A DNA stretch of 27,607 nt from Spirogloea muscicola (taxonomy: Eukaryota > Streptophyta > Zygnematophyceae > Spirogloeales > Spirogloeaceae), in NCBI GenBank assembly GCA_009602725.1, contig WELB01000002.1, forward strand, positions 410,018 to 437,624, given 5' to 3'. The translations under genes and the position numbers were made by a program. The stretch's first letter is position 1. Every line of letters begins with the position of its first letter. The notes below the pieces were generated by a model. That model saw only the letters and a list, made by a program, of their open reading frames with translations, was not told where the DNA came from and ran no database searches. Below, in pieces: positions 19,081-26,745 of the stretch.

Positions 19081-19868
19081 TTGTCAGAAGCTAAGACCAA
19101 GCCCGCTAAGCCATCTGCTTCTATGGCTATGGTCGACAATGCTAACGGTATTGTCCAGGTGACAACATCTTCGGTAAGGGCAAAGCCAGCATTGGTGCTC
19201 ATGGATACAGGTGCGCAACCTGTATTTATAGGTCAATGTTTTGCTAAGTCTTTGAATCTTGGAAAGGAGGAGGTTCGTTGCAGCAATGTCAAAATAAAGA
19301 TTGCTACAGGTGGCACTGATAGCATTATCGGAGTCACAAAAGAACCTTTGACTATTGTCTGAATGGGGAGGATCCTATGTCCAGAACCACAGTATCAGCT
19401 TTTTGCATGATAACCCGAGGTGACAGTTACGATATATTGTGGGGTACTGATTTCCTTGTACCGGTACGCTTTGGTATCGATTACTATGCAAATGAAGCTT
19501 GGTATAGGCCTCCCAAGCGAAAGTCTAACGTGACTGCGATTTAGTTGCCATTACTCCTTCAAGGGCAGCAGTCTGCTGACATTCCAGCATACAGTGGACT
19601 GGTTGCAGGTGTTACTAATGCACCATCCAAACCAAGGAATTTGACAAACATTAATACTAACTCAGAGACAGGTCAACGCATGATGCGTTCTGACAGACCT
19701 TCGTTGCAGAAGCCTGCAGTGCCGCAACCTTGTGCGCAGATTAATGTCAAGACGGATTTAGGTTCCACACCGATGGCCAACCGTCGTCGTCGTAAGTCTG
19801 TGGTAAGCAGTCTTACACATTGTGCTGCTCCTTGCACGTCTGTACTGAGTGTTGTGCTCATTGTTTAA
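19081..19868 (+). pseudogene. Aspartic protease region and basic tail of LTR copy 1
   Basis: Contains ALVLMDTGAQPVFIG (catalytic Asp in DTG), IKIATGGTDSIIGV, and ILWGTDFLVPV, the second hydrophobic-Gly element of retropepsins. A missing T near 19360 shifts the frame after EPLTIV, and a TAG near 19543 follows. The later frame (19545-19868) ends with MANRRRRKS and THCAAPC. The order gag, knuckles, protease in a continuous frame is typical of Ty3/gypsy-like elements. Confidence 0.78.
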
Positions 19869-19987
19869 GTGCACGCTTCAAACCGATTGCTTGTATGCAT
19901 ATATTGGATGCATGGTTTGTTAAATCACGAAGATAAAGAGGACGCGCCTTTCGGCCTTCTAAGAACCTTGAAGAACATAGATAGGGC

Positions 19988-20044
19988 CGATCTTCGGACG
20001 GTCTCGTCAGCCAGTAGATAGAAGCGATCTTCGGACGGTCTCGT
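19988..20044 (+). repeat. Paired 20-base motif in LTR copy 1
   Basis: CGATCTTCGGACGGTCTCGT occurs at 19988-20007 and again, identical, at 20025-20044 (37-base spacing). The same pair is kept in copy 2 on the other strand (24012-24031, 24050-24069). The core CCGA-TCT-TCGG in the first unit can form a small hairpin. Confidence 0.85.
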
Positions 20045-20131
20045 TACTTGGATACTGGTGACAGAAACTCGCTATACAGTGGCACGTTCGGTTTTATTTG
20101 CCAAGCGGACTTTCGAGCTTGCGTTTGTTGC

Positions 20132-20350
20132 ATGGACTGCTTGACTGTAGCTGTTGAGACTGTTCCTGTATCTCAATATCTGGTTACTTCACATCTATTT
20201 ATCAGCGTCTACATCTGTTGCATCTATAATTTGATGCTCCTGATGATATACTCTGATTTGGAGGTGTTCCAGTTCTGCGAGGTAGTCAGACTGGCATACT
20301 TTTTCTTGACATATTCGCCTTACAGAAGGATGACATCACGCACAGGCTGA
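20132..20350 (+). CDS. Small conserved ORF near the 3' end of LTR copy 1
   Basis: 72 residues beginning MDCLTVAVETVPVSQYLVTS and ending YSPYRRMTSRTG. The copy-2 counterpart (23724-23912, minus) has 62 residues, the same start and stop, and an in-frame 10-residue difference in the middle. There is no known domain; the C-terminal half has FQFCEVVRLAYFFLTY, a mildly hydrophobic stretch. Whether it is translated is unknown. It is noteworthy because the large frames of both copies are broken while this one is open in both. Confidence 0.4.
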   Translation: MDCLTVAVETVPVSQYLVTSHLFISVYICCIYNLMLLMIYSDLEVFQFCEVVRLAYFFLTYSPYRRMTSRTG

Positions 20351-20519
20351 AGTCGTACCATAAGCCTGGAAGTCATTGAGCATCGAGACTACGTTGCCTC
20401 CAGTAAAGATAGGTGATTGTGGATGTACTGGTGAGGATTCTGTACACAGCCTGTTGTGTTCTGTGTAAATTACTCAAATGTATCACCCAACTTGTCATCC
20501 TGTGCCAGGACTGACAGTT

Positions 20520-20532
20520 AGGGGGGGGGAAG
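20520..20532 (+). promoter_or_regulatory. Polypurine tract of LTR copy 1
   Basis: AGGGGGGGGGAAG lies about 220 bases before the TGACA end of the element. This is the usual position and composition of the polypurine tract that primes plus-strand DNA synthesis just inside the 3' LTR. Confidence 0.6.
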
Positions 20533-20752
20533 CTACAGGTTCTGATTTGGACAATTCTGGACTTTCTTCTTATCTTGTGGGACTGTTAACAAATCTCAAT
20601 GTTGGCCTCTCCTTGGACTGTTTACTTTCAGTCTGGCCAATGGAATCGACATTTCCTTTCGGTTTGTTCATTTGTGAAGTCTGGCACGTCATCATTTGTC
20701 TTTATTCTAGACCTATCAACGCCATCTCGCATCGACGCCTTCTCGCATGACA
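20533..20752 (+). repeat. Putative 3' LTR of LTR copy 1
   Basis: Runs from the polypurine tract to TCTCGCATGACA. The last 50 or so bases (from CTAGACCTATC at about 20707) match the end of copy 2 (23459-23510, minus strand), including the terminal TGACA. A matching 5' LTR was not found, so this is a solo or partial LTR call. Confidence 0.5.
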
Positions 20753-20830
20753 CCACCGAGCGCCCAACGCCCCGTGGGTGTCGACGGCGAGCGGGAAGAT
20801 CTCGTCTTTCGTGGCCCCCCCCATGTTTTG
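20753..20830 (-). mobile_element. LINE-d: short LINE fragment
   Basis: Minus strand reads ATKDEIFPLAVDTHGALGARW, the GDEF-PLAVDVHGAFGARW block of the LINE family. It is cut at 20753 exactly where the LTR element ends (TGACA), and at its other side by the 3' UTR of LINE-e. It was probably the insertion target of both. Confidence 0.7.
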
Positions 20831-21080
20831 ACAAACACTGCCTGACAATCGGAAGAGCCGTGCCTTCCTTCTCACAGCCACTGCTGTCAATGTGGAAGAG
20901 CTGTTTCTCTTCTGCTCTTCTGCCCTCGTAGAAAAAGTGCTCGCCCATAGAGAAGAGTGGCTGGCAAAGCCAGCCCAAAAAGAATGGACAATATCCCAAG
21001 CCAAAGAAAGAGGTGCCGAAAAAGAACTACACTACAGTCCATGCCTTTGGACTAGGACTAAGACATCAGCCAGAGGACGC

Positions 21081-21780
21081 TCAGTAAGCTCTAGTCAGGA
21101 GATGCAAGTCGGAGTAGCTAGCCGGGGGAAAGACGTTGCCCTGACGGAAGCCGGAGGCCGCCGCCAAAGCTCGGCCTGCGCGCAAGTGGACCGCGAACGC
21201 AAGGGACCGCTGAAGCGAGACGGCCAACCGCATGCGGAAGACCTGCGCGAAGGACCCGGCGACATTGAAGCCGGGCTGCTCGCCCTGCTGCCCGTGGCGG
21301 CGGGCCGCGGCCTGCTGCGCAAGGCGGTGAAGCAAGTCGAGCCACCTTGCGCCGAAGGCCCCGTGTACGTCGACTGCAAGGGGAACAAATTCGTCGCCCA
21401 CCGGGTGGTCTGCGTATTTACGTTCCTTGGCGTCCGCCGCTTGGCGGACTGCATAGCCCGCCTCCTCCGACGATCGCTTGGCGCTGCCGGAGACAACACA
21501 GTCAGTCGTGACCACATCGGCGATGAGCCGAGGCCCCCCGCCGAGCGCGCTGGCGACGAGATCGGCCCGCCGGGTGTGGACGCGGCCATCCGCCACAGCG
21601 GTCGGAGGCATGATGCTGGTACTCCCGAGCGCCACCGTGTAGCCGGCCTCGACAAAGATTCCAAACATGGCGTTCCGTAGCAGGTCGTGTGTTCCTGTCC
21701 GCTCCCCGCTCCGTGCGCACCTGAGCATGTGAGCTGCAAGCGATGCCGCGTCTGAACCGCGCTCCCCACACTCACACTGC
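21081..21780 (-). pseudogene. LINE-e endonuclease-like C-terminal ORF
   Basis: About 230 codons without interruption. Zinc motif CxCG...H (QCECG, then LAAHML), then HD (GTHDLL), then the acidic pair in RRADLVA and LIADVV separated by about 14 residues, as expected for a PD-(D/E)xK-type restriction-like endonuclease in which the Pro is replaced by Ala. A conserved post-nuclease region follows, ending in YSDLHLLTRAY. The endonuclease call rests on motif order and on R2-family knowledge, not on a database match. With no RT attached it is a relic. Confidence 0.65.
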
Positions 21781-21783
21781 TGT

Positions 21784-21926
21784 CAGCTCATCTGACTTCC
21801 TACTGCTGACACGGGGGTATTGAGGGCGCCCTGTTTGCCTAGCCTTTGGCTCCGTCATGAACACCTGTATGCATCTGGCTGGCATTTCACAGCCAATTCT
21901 TTCATATCAGCAGCCGCTTTCTCTCG
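21784..21926 (+). mobile_element. LINE-f: 143-base LINE 3' tail inserted in LINE-e
   Basis: The + strand reads SSDFLLLTRGY, TGA, then a 3' UTR nearly identical to that of LINE-h (22643-22786, opposite strand), ending CAGCAGCCGCTTTCTCTCG. It lies antisense within LINE-e, between the codons for GVQ and QCECG, which are adjacent in LINE-c. CTGT flanks it on both sides (21780-21783 and 21927-21930), a possible short target-site duplication. Confidence 0.75.
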
Positions 21927-21978
21927 CTGTACTCCACTGAGGCAGGGTGGGTGGAGGCCGAGGAGGCGGTGCACCGCC

Positions 21979-22642
21979 GTACAAAGGCAAGCACATCTAA
22001 AACCTACATAACCTAAAGGAGATTCAGCCAGCCGCAGCCATACGTCCCGTGGACGTCGATGGCAAGGGCCGCAAACTCGTCACCAGGGGGGTGATCCGCG
22101 TACTTGCGCTCCTTGCCGCGGGCCGCCAGATCGACCGCATGCCCCGCGGTCGACGCCGACTTGGAGGGGTTAGCGGAATCGACACAGTCGGCGGTCACTA
22201 CATCCGCGATGATACGCGGACCGCCGCCGGGCGGGATGGCGACGAGGTCAGCGCGCCGGGTGTGGATCTGGCCATCAGCGTCGCGCAGGATGGGCATGAT
22301 TGACGTGTGCTCCACGGCCACCTTGTAGCCCGCCTCGATGAAGACACCCTGCATGCCGTCCCTGAGAAGGTCATGGGTTCCGGTCCGCTCGCCGCCATGG
22401 GCGCAACGGAGCATGTGGGCCGCCAGCGTCGCAGGGTCAGCGTGGTGGGCACCGCACTCGCATTGCATGACTCCGACGAGGCAGGGGGTAGGAGGCCCAG
22501 AAGCCGGTGGACCGCCGTCCTGTAGACTGAGTCAGGCATTGTGAGAGCCGCGTAGATGGGGAGCGCGGATACCCACGCCGCCGCCCCGGGGGAGGAGGCT
22601 GAGAGAAGCCGGGCGCGCTCTCGAATGTTTTGCGGCGGAAGG
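21979..22642 (-). mobile_element. LINE-g: 3' part, interrupted by LINE-h
   Basis: Minus strand: ERARLLSASSPGAAAWVSAL, PIYAALTMPDSVYRTAVHRL, then a frameshift near 22470, MQCECG, LAAHMLRCAHGGERTGTHDL, RRADLVAIPPGGGPRIIADV, HPPGDEFAALAIDVHGTYG and a stop at 22013. The normal last 60 or so residues are missing. The sequence then runs into a short 3' UTR with the 18-base motif also found in LINE-a and -b (21979-21996). Its upstream continuation is at 23160-23310, separated by LINE-h. Confidence 0.72.
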
Positions 22643-23159
22643 GAAGCGGCTGCTGATATGAAAGAATCGGCTGTGAAAAGCCAGCCAGATGCATACAGGT
22701 GTTTATGACGGAGCCAAAGGCTAGGCAGACAGGGCGCGCCCTCAATACCCCCGTGTCAGCAGTAGGAAGTCACATGAGCTGAGGGGAGGAAGAGCAACCC
22801 CGCTGCGCAAGCCAGAGGCTGCTGCAAGGGCGCGACCAGCGCGGCGGTGCAAAGCAAGCGCTTGGGAGCGCTGCAGGGACATAGACAGTCGCATACGGTA
22901 GCAGGACACCAGACCCAAAGGCACCGAGCCACCGGGAAGGGCAGCACCCTGCTCCCGGCGCCGCTGGTCAGCTTGAGAGGCCAGCAGCGAAAGTAACGAG
23001 GACCACCGACCCCCGTAACACCCATGGATGTCCATGGCCAGGGGGTAAAAGGTATCACCCGCCGGGTGGTCCTTGTACTTGTGCAGCTTCTTCCGCTCGG
23101 CTACCTTCACAGCGTAGCCGGTCTCAGAAGTAATGGGGCCCTTCGTCCGGAAGCTGTCG
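22643..23159 (-). mobile_element. LINE-h: 5'-truncated LINE with 20-bp target-site duplication
   Basis: About 517 bases. The minus-strand frame (about 23150-22742) reads GPITSETGYAVKVAERKK, HPAGDTFYPLAMDIHGCYGG, RMRLSMSLQRSQALALHRRA, CDFLLLTRGY and a stop at 22742. The 3' UTR ends CAGCAGCCGCTT with no poly(A). It is flanked by GAATGTTTTGCGGCGGAAGG (22623-22642) and GAATGTCTTGCGGCGGAAGG (23160-23179), a 20-base direct repeat with one mismatch. Removing the insert joins the two parts of LINE-g in a sensible protein order (LLPPQ-[DN]-I, then RERARLLS). Confidence 0.82.
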
Positions 23160-23310
23160 GAATGTCTTGCGGCGGAAGGAGCTCCACCACCCGGTCGTAG
23201 GCCGCTTTGTCCACCAGCGCATTGCAGCGGGCCTGGGCCCGCAGGTCAGGGGTGTGCGCCAGGTGAATGAACGGAACAACCTGCTGCGCCAAACCTGCTG
23301 CGTTGCTGCG
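23160..23310 (-). mobile_element. LINE-g: upstream part
   Basis: Minus strand: LAQQVVPFIHLAHTPDLRAQ, then ARCNALVDKAAYDRVVELLP and PQDI. It corresponds to the LINE-c segment before RLLSISSPGASEWLNALP. It continues across the LINE-h insertion into 22642 and below. At about 23311 it meets an oppositely oriented fragment. Confidence 0.65.
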
Positions 23311-23440
23311 CTGCGGTTTGATCTCCCCCAGCGGCTTGCCCGGCAGGCAATGGAGAGGCGGCCGGGTCTGCCAGGCTGCAATGCTGCCGGCTCCCTCGCC
23401 CGGGTATTTCGCTTGAGTCTCGCTCCAGCAGAATATTGCA
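23311..23440 (+). mobile_element. LINE-i: small + strand LINE fragment
   Basis: The + strand reads FDLPQRLARQAMERRPGLPG and CNAAGSLARVFRLSLA, matching DLLQRLARQAIDRRPGLSGA and FNAAGSLAQVFRMRLAV of LINE-j. It starts at about the point where LINE-d stops in the protein (after GARW), so the two could be parts of one broken copy. It ends just before the terminal bases of LTR copy 2. Confidence 0.65.
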
Positions 23441-23723
23441 AGCTTGGGATATGCCCGATGTCATGCGCGAGAGCGTCAGTGCGAGATGGCGTCGATAGGT
23501 CTAGAAGAAGGAAATTGCTGACTTGCTAGTCTGGTGTACACACAAGCCAAACGAGGATATTGGCTACTTTGACCAGACTGTCATGAAAAGCCATCTGCTG
23601 AGGAACCATGCCAAACATCACAGCACCATGGACAAGTCAAGAACACTCGAATTTTAATCTGTAGTTTTCACTGGAGAACATGTAGTCTCGATGCTCAATA
23701 ATTTCCAGGCTTCAGGTACGACA

Positions 23724-23912
23724 TCAGCCTGTGCGTGATTTCATCCTTCTGTAAGGCAAATATGTCAAGAAGAAGTATGCCAGTCTGACTACCTCGCAGA
23801 ACTGGAACATCTCCATATCAGAGTATACCAGCAGGAACTTCAAATATAGATGTGAAGTAACCAGACATACAGATACAGGAACAGTCTCAACAGCTACATT
23901 CAAGCAGTCCAT
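23724..23912 (-). CDS. Small conserved ORF of LTR copy 2
   Basis: 62 residues: MDCLNVAVETVPVSVCLVTS, then YSDMEMFQFCEVVRLAYFFL, ending YRRMKSRTG. It has the same start and stop as the ORF at 20132-20350 but is ten codons shorter through an in-frame gap. Function unknown; no domain recognised. It lies where some plant LTR elements carry an extra ORF, but that is only positional. Confidence 0.4.
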   Translation of the reverse strand: MDCLNVAVETVPVSVCLVTSHLYLKFLLVYSDMEMFQFCEVVRLAYFFLTYLPYRRMKSRTG

Positions 23913-24011
23913 GCAACAAACTCAAGCTCGAGAGTTCGCATGACAAATGAACGCAAGTCAACAAGTTGTGTGCCGCTGTCCACGGAATAGTTGGTCACCC
24001 ATAACCAAGTG

Positions 24012-24069
24012 ACGAGTCCGTCCGAAGATCGGTACTATCTAACTTGGTAACGAGACCGTCCGAAGATCG
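24012..24069 (-). repeat. Paired 20-base motif in LTR copy 2
   Basis: ACGAGACCGTCCGAAGATCG (24050-24069) and ACGAGTCCGTCCGAAGATCG (24012-24031) on the + strand. These are the reverse complement of the copy-1 pair, spaced 38 bases, with one base different between the units. Confidence 0.85.
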
Positions 24070-24571
24070 GCCCTATCTATGTTCTCCATTATTCTTAGGA
24101 GGCCGAAACGGCGCGTCCTCTTTATCTTCGTGTTTAACAAACGATGCAGCCAATGCATGCATACAAGCAATCAGTTCAATATGTGCACTCAAACACTGAG
24201 CACAACATTCAGAGTGTAAAGACGTGCATGGAGCAGCACAATGTGTAAGACTGCTTACCATAGATTTACGACGACGACGGTTGGCCATCGGTGTGGAACC
24301 CAAATCCGTCTTGACAGAAATCTGCGCACAAATTGCGGCACTGCAGGCTTCTGCACCAAAGGTCTGTCAGAACTCTTCATGCGTTGACCTGTCTCTGGAG
24401 TTAGTATCACTTGTTTTGATTTTCTTGGTTTCAGTAGTGCATTAGAAACACCTGCAACCATTCCACTGTTTGCTGGCATGTTAGCAGACTGCTGCCCTTG
24501 AAGACATAACGGCAACAAAATCTTAGTCGCGTCAGACTTAAGCTTGGGAGGCCTATACCAAGCTTCATTTG

Positions 24572-25168
24572 CTAGTAGTCAATACCAAAGCCTACCGGTA
24601 CAAGAAAATCAGTACCCAACAATATATCGTAAGTGTCAGCTCTGGTTATCATGCAAAAAGCTGATACTGTAGTTCTGGACATAGGATCCTTCCCATTCAA
24701 GACAATAGTCAAAGGTTTTTTCGTGACTCCGATAATGCTTTCAGTGCCACCTGTTGCAGTCTTTATCTTGACATTGCTGCAACAAACATGCTCTTTTCCA
24801 AGATTCAAAGACTTAGCAAAACGGTGACCTATAAATATAGGTTGCGCACCTGTGTCCATGAGGACCAGTGCTGGCCTTGCCGTTACCGAAGGTGTTGTCA
24901 CCTGAACAATACCGTTGGCATTGTCGACCATAGCCACCGAGGCAGATGGCTTGGCGGGTTTGGTCTTAGCTTCTGGCAAAGCTGCGACAACAGAAACACA
25001 TTTAGCTTCATATTCCTCCGGCTCATTGGAGTCGCGATACCCGCTGGGAATGTAGTCTTCATCTTCCTGCATGTCAATGCCTAGGAACACAGACAAAGCC
25101 ACCTTATCTGCTTGCTGCTGCACCACACCAGCAAGTTGTTGGGTTAGCCGTTCCACAAGTTTCTCCAA
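24572..25168 (-). pseudogene. Aspartic protease region of LTR copy 2
   Basis: 198 open codons: coiled start MEKLVERLTQQLAGVVQQQA, acidic linker IDMQEDEDYIPSGYRDS, protease core VLMDTGAQPIFIGHRFAKSL, TGGTESIIGV, ILLGTDFLVPVGFGIDY, then TAG caused by a one-base loss relative to copy 1. The frame reopens at 24518-24255 with the basic tail. Both the DTGA and ILLG elements are present, so this is the better-preserved protease of the two. Confidence 0.8.
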
Positions 25169-26262
25169 TCTATCAATCCTGGACGTTCCACGTGTACGAT
25201 GTCATCTGAAGACTTCTGTCCACTCACATTCATGTTGCGAAGGTGAGTAGGCATTCTGTTAAGGTTTTTCCTCCAACATTGGTTATCAGTATGACCCATC
25301 CTTCCACAAAAAGTACAAGTGGCACCTGCAGTCTGGTGTAATGCTGTACAGTCCTTTTTAATATGTCCAACCTTACCACAACTATGGCAAGTAGCTGCAG
25401 GACGAGGCTTGTAGTGGTCCTGCTGAGAACCTTGTACCTGAAATTCGTCTGGCAATGCCACATGCGCTTCGGAAGTTCCTGTAGAAGGCTTTTCAACATG
25501 AGAAACAACAGCTTGTTTATCAGGTCTAATTAAGGGACCTGAAGCTTCTGGAAAGCGGTCGTCCAAGCTCCTCAAAGTGAACTCGGCAGCCTCCCTCTCC
25601 AACATGACTTGATGGACATCCTCAATGTCGTAGTGCTTCTTATTAAGCTGTTGCCTGCGCACAGTCAAGAGATCGACTACATGCCAAAGGGCTTTACCAG
25701 CCACAACGCGTAAGAACTGTGCTGCTAAATCTTGAGGACTGATAGTGGTATCAGACTTCTCTATCAGCTTTATGTATCTGAAATAACAGACTGTAATGTT
25801 CTCATTCGGTTCTCTCTGGAACCTCAAAAGATCTCGCTTATATTGTAGTGTGTCCTTTGGAATCTGCAGAGTGAACTGACGAAATACTTCGGCCACAGGA
25901 TCAACTAACTGTGGACCTGCCAGCTTTTCAACTTCTGTAGCGACTCAGGAACTGGTATTGTCATGGACAAGACCTCGTCACTAATCCGCTCAAACATAAA
26001 TCCCGCATCCCCGGTGAAGTACTTCGCTAACAAAGTCATCTTCGACTCTCGGCTGACCTGACATCCGTGCATGTCAAGTTGACATAACTCTGCTGGGAAA
26101 TGTTTCTTCACATCCGACAAGGAAGCGCTGCTATGAGTACCTTGGAATTTTGGTACGTCACCTGATGCCATGTTGAATCTCCAAATGCGGAAGTGTCTAG
26201 ATGTAGGCACCACCGCCTGTAGGGAGTCCCTGGTTGTTTGATTAACTGCAGCCACAGAAGAT
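25144..26262 (-). pseudogene. gag of LTR copy 2
   Basis: It keeps glutamine codons where copy 1 has stops (HGCQVSRES and RPDKQAVV) and the HQVMLEREAAEF segment deleted in copy 1, so it shows the ancestral gag better there. It has its own frameshifts near 25935 and near 25180. The two knuckles are intact. Capsid-like segment: YKRDLLRFQREPNENITVCY. It would coat element RNA if translated; this copy cannot give a full product. Confidence 0.8.
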
Positions 26263-26263
26263 G

Positions 26264-26745
26264 CGCGTGTGGACTGCGAGGGCAAGCGAACGTTGGAACG
26301 ATACCGCCAGGCGCATCCGGAAGACTTGGGCGAGCGACCCGGCGGCATTGAAGCCGGGCAGCGCCCCAGACAGACCCGGCCTCCGGTCAATAGCCTGACG
26401 GGCAAGCCGCTGGAGGAGATCCAGCCAGCGGCTGCCGAACGCCGCGTGGACGTCGATCGCCAAGGCCGCGAACTCGTCGCCAACCGGGTGGTCAGCGTAT
26501 TTGCGCTCTTTTTTCCGGGCCGCCAGGCCTACGGCATGCCCTGCAAGCGACGCCGACCTGGTGGGGTTGCCGGAGTCGAAGCAGTCTGTTGTCACGACGT
26601 CGGCGATGATCCGGGAGCCGCCGCCGGGCGGGATAGCGACCAGGTCGGCGCGTCGGGTGTGGGGCAGGCCGTCCGCGCCCCGCTGGATTGGCATTACTGA
26701 GGAGTTTTCCACCGCCACCTTGAAGCCCGCCATTGAGGACAAGCC
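26264..26745 (-). mobile_element. LINE-j: endonuclease-to-tail LINE fragment
   Basis: Minus strand, open for about 160 codons: MAGFKVAVENSSVMPIQRGA, RRADLVAIPPGGGSRIIADV, HPVGDEFAALAIDVHAAFGS, RWLDLLQRLARQAIDRRPG, FNAAGSLAQVFRMRLAV, LALAVHTR. It stops being LINE at about 26264, where the frame runs into LTR copy-2 gag sequence. The last 25 or so residues and the 3' UTR are missing. The upstream side joins the 3'-UTR repeat of LINE-k. Confidence 0.75.

Larger units (their letters stand above)
17709..20752 (+). mobile_element. LTR-retrotransposon copy 1 (gag-protease only)
   Basis: Order: gag start 17709, capsid-like region, two CCHC knuckles (18667-18785), aspartic protease DTGA (about 19203), a basic tail ending about 19868, a repeat pair (19988-20044), a small ORF (20132-20350), a polypurine tract (20520-20532) and a putative 3' LTR to TGACA at 20752. 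No reverse transcriptase, RNase H or integrase is seen between the protease and the polypurine tract (only about 1 kb). The knuckle and protease arrangement is Ty3/gypsy-like. The minus-strand copy at 23459-26265 has the same reduced layout. No 5' LTR was identified, so the true left end is unknown. Confidence 0.7.
20831..21985 (-). mobile_element. LINE-e: RLE-domain LINE fragment with 3' UTR, split by an insertion
   Basis: The minus-strand frame is open from about 21780 to the stop at 21081: QCECG, LAAHMLRC, GTHDLLRNAMFGIFVEAGY, RRADLVASALGGGPRLIADV, HPVGDEFVPLAVDVHGAFG, RMRLAVSLQRSLAFAVH and a LLTRAY stop. This is the best-preserved copy of the endonuclease-like domain. The upstream part (TAVHRLLGLHPPCLSGVQ) continues at 21985-21931, beyond a 143-base insertion. 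The 3' UTR (21080 downward) carries a perfect hairpin GGCTGGC-TTT-GCCAGCC at about 20961-20977. RT and N-terminus are missing. Confidence 0.78.
23459..26265 (-). mobile_element. LTR-retrotransposon copy 2 (gag-protease only, 5'-truncated)
   Basis: Same family and order as copy 1, in opposite orientation: gag from VAAVNQTTRDSLQAVVPT (about 26262) to knuckles CHSCGKVGHIKKDC and CTFCGRMGHTDNQC (about 25395-25280), protease VLMDTGAQPIFIG and ILLGTDFLVPV, basic tail with MANRRRRKS, paired 20-mer (24012-24069), small ORF (23912-23724), then the terminus TGTCATGCGC at 23459 (+ strand view). The first 37 or so gag codons and any 5' LTR are missing; the break at about 26264 is fused to LINE-j. Again there is no RT or integrase. 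Confidence 0.7.

Noticed and set aside
20048-20085. Possible hammerhead ribozyme (CTGGTGA ... GAAAC) as in retrozymes
   Set aside because: The core is not the canonical CTGATGA, the stems do not pair convincingly, and the motif is not conserved in copy 2.
20892-21680. 262-codon + strand ORF opposite LINE-e
   Set aside because: It is the antisense shadow of the LINE-e coding region in GC-rich sequence; the minus strand carries the conserved motifs.
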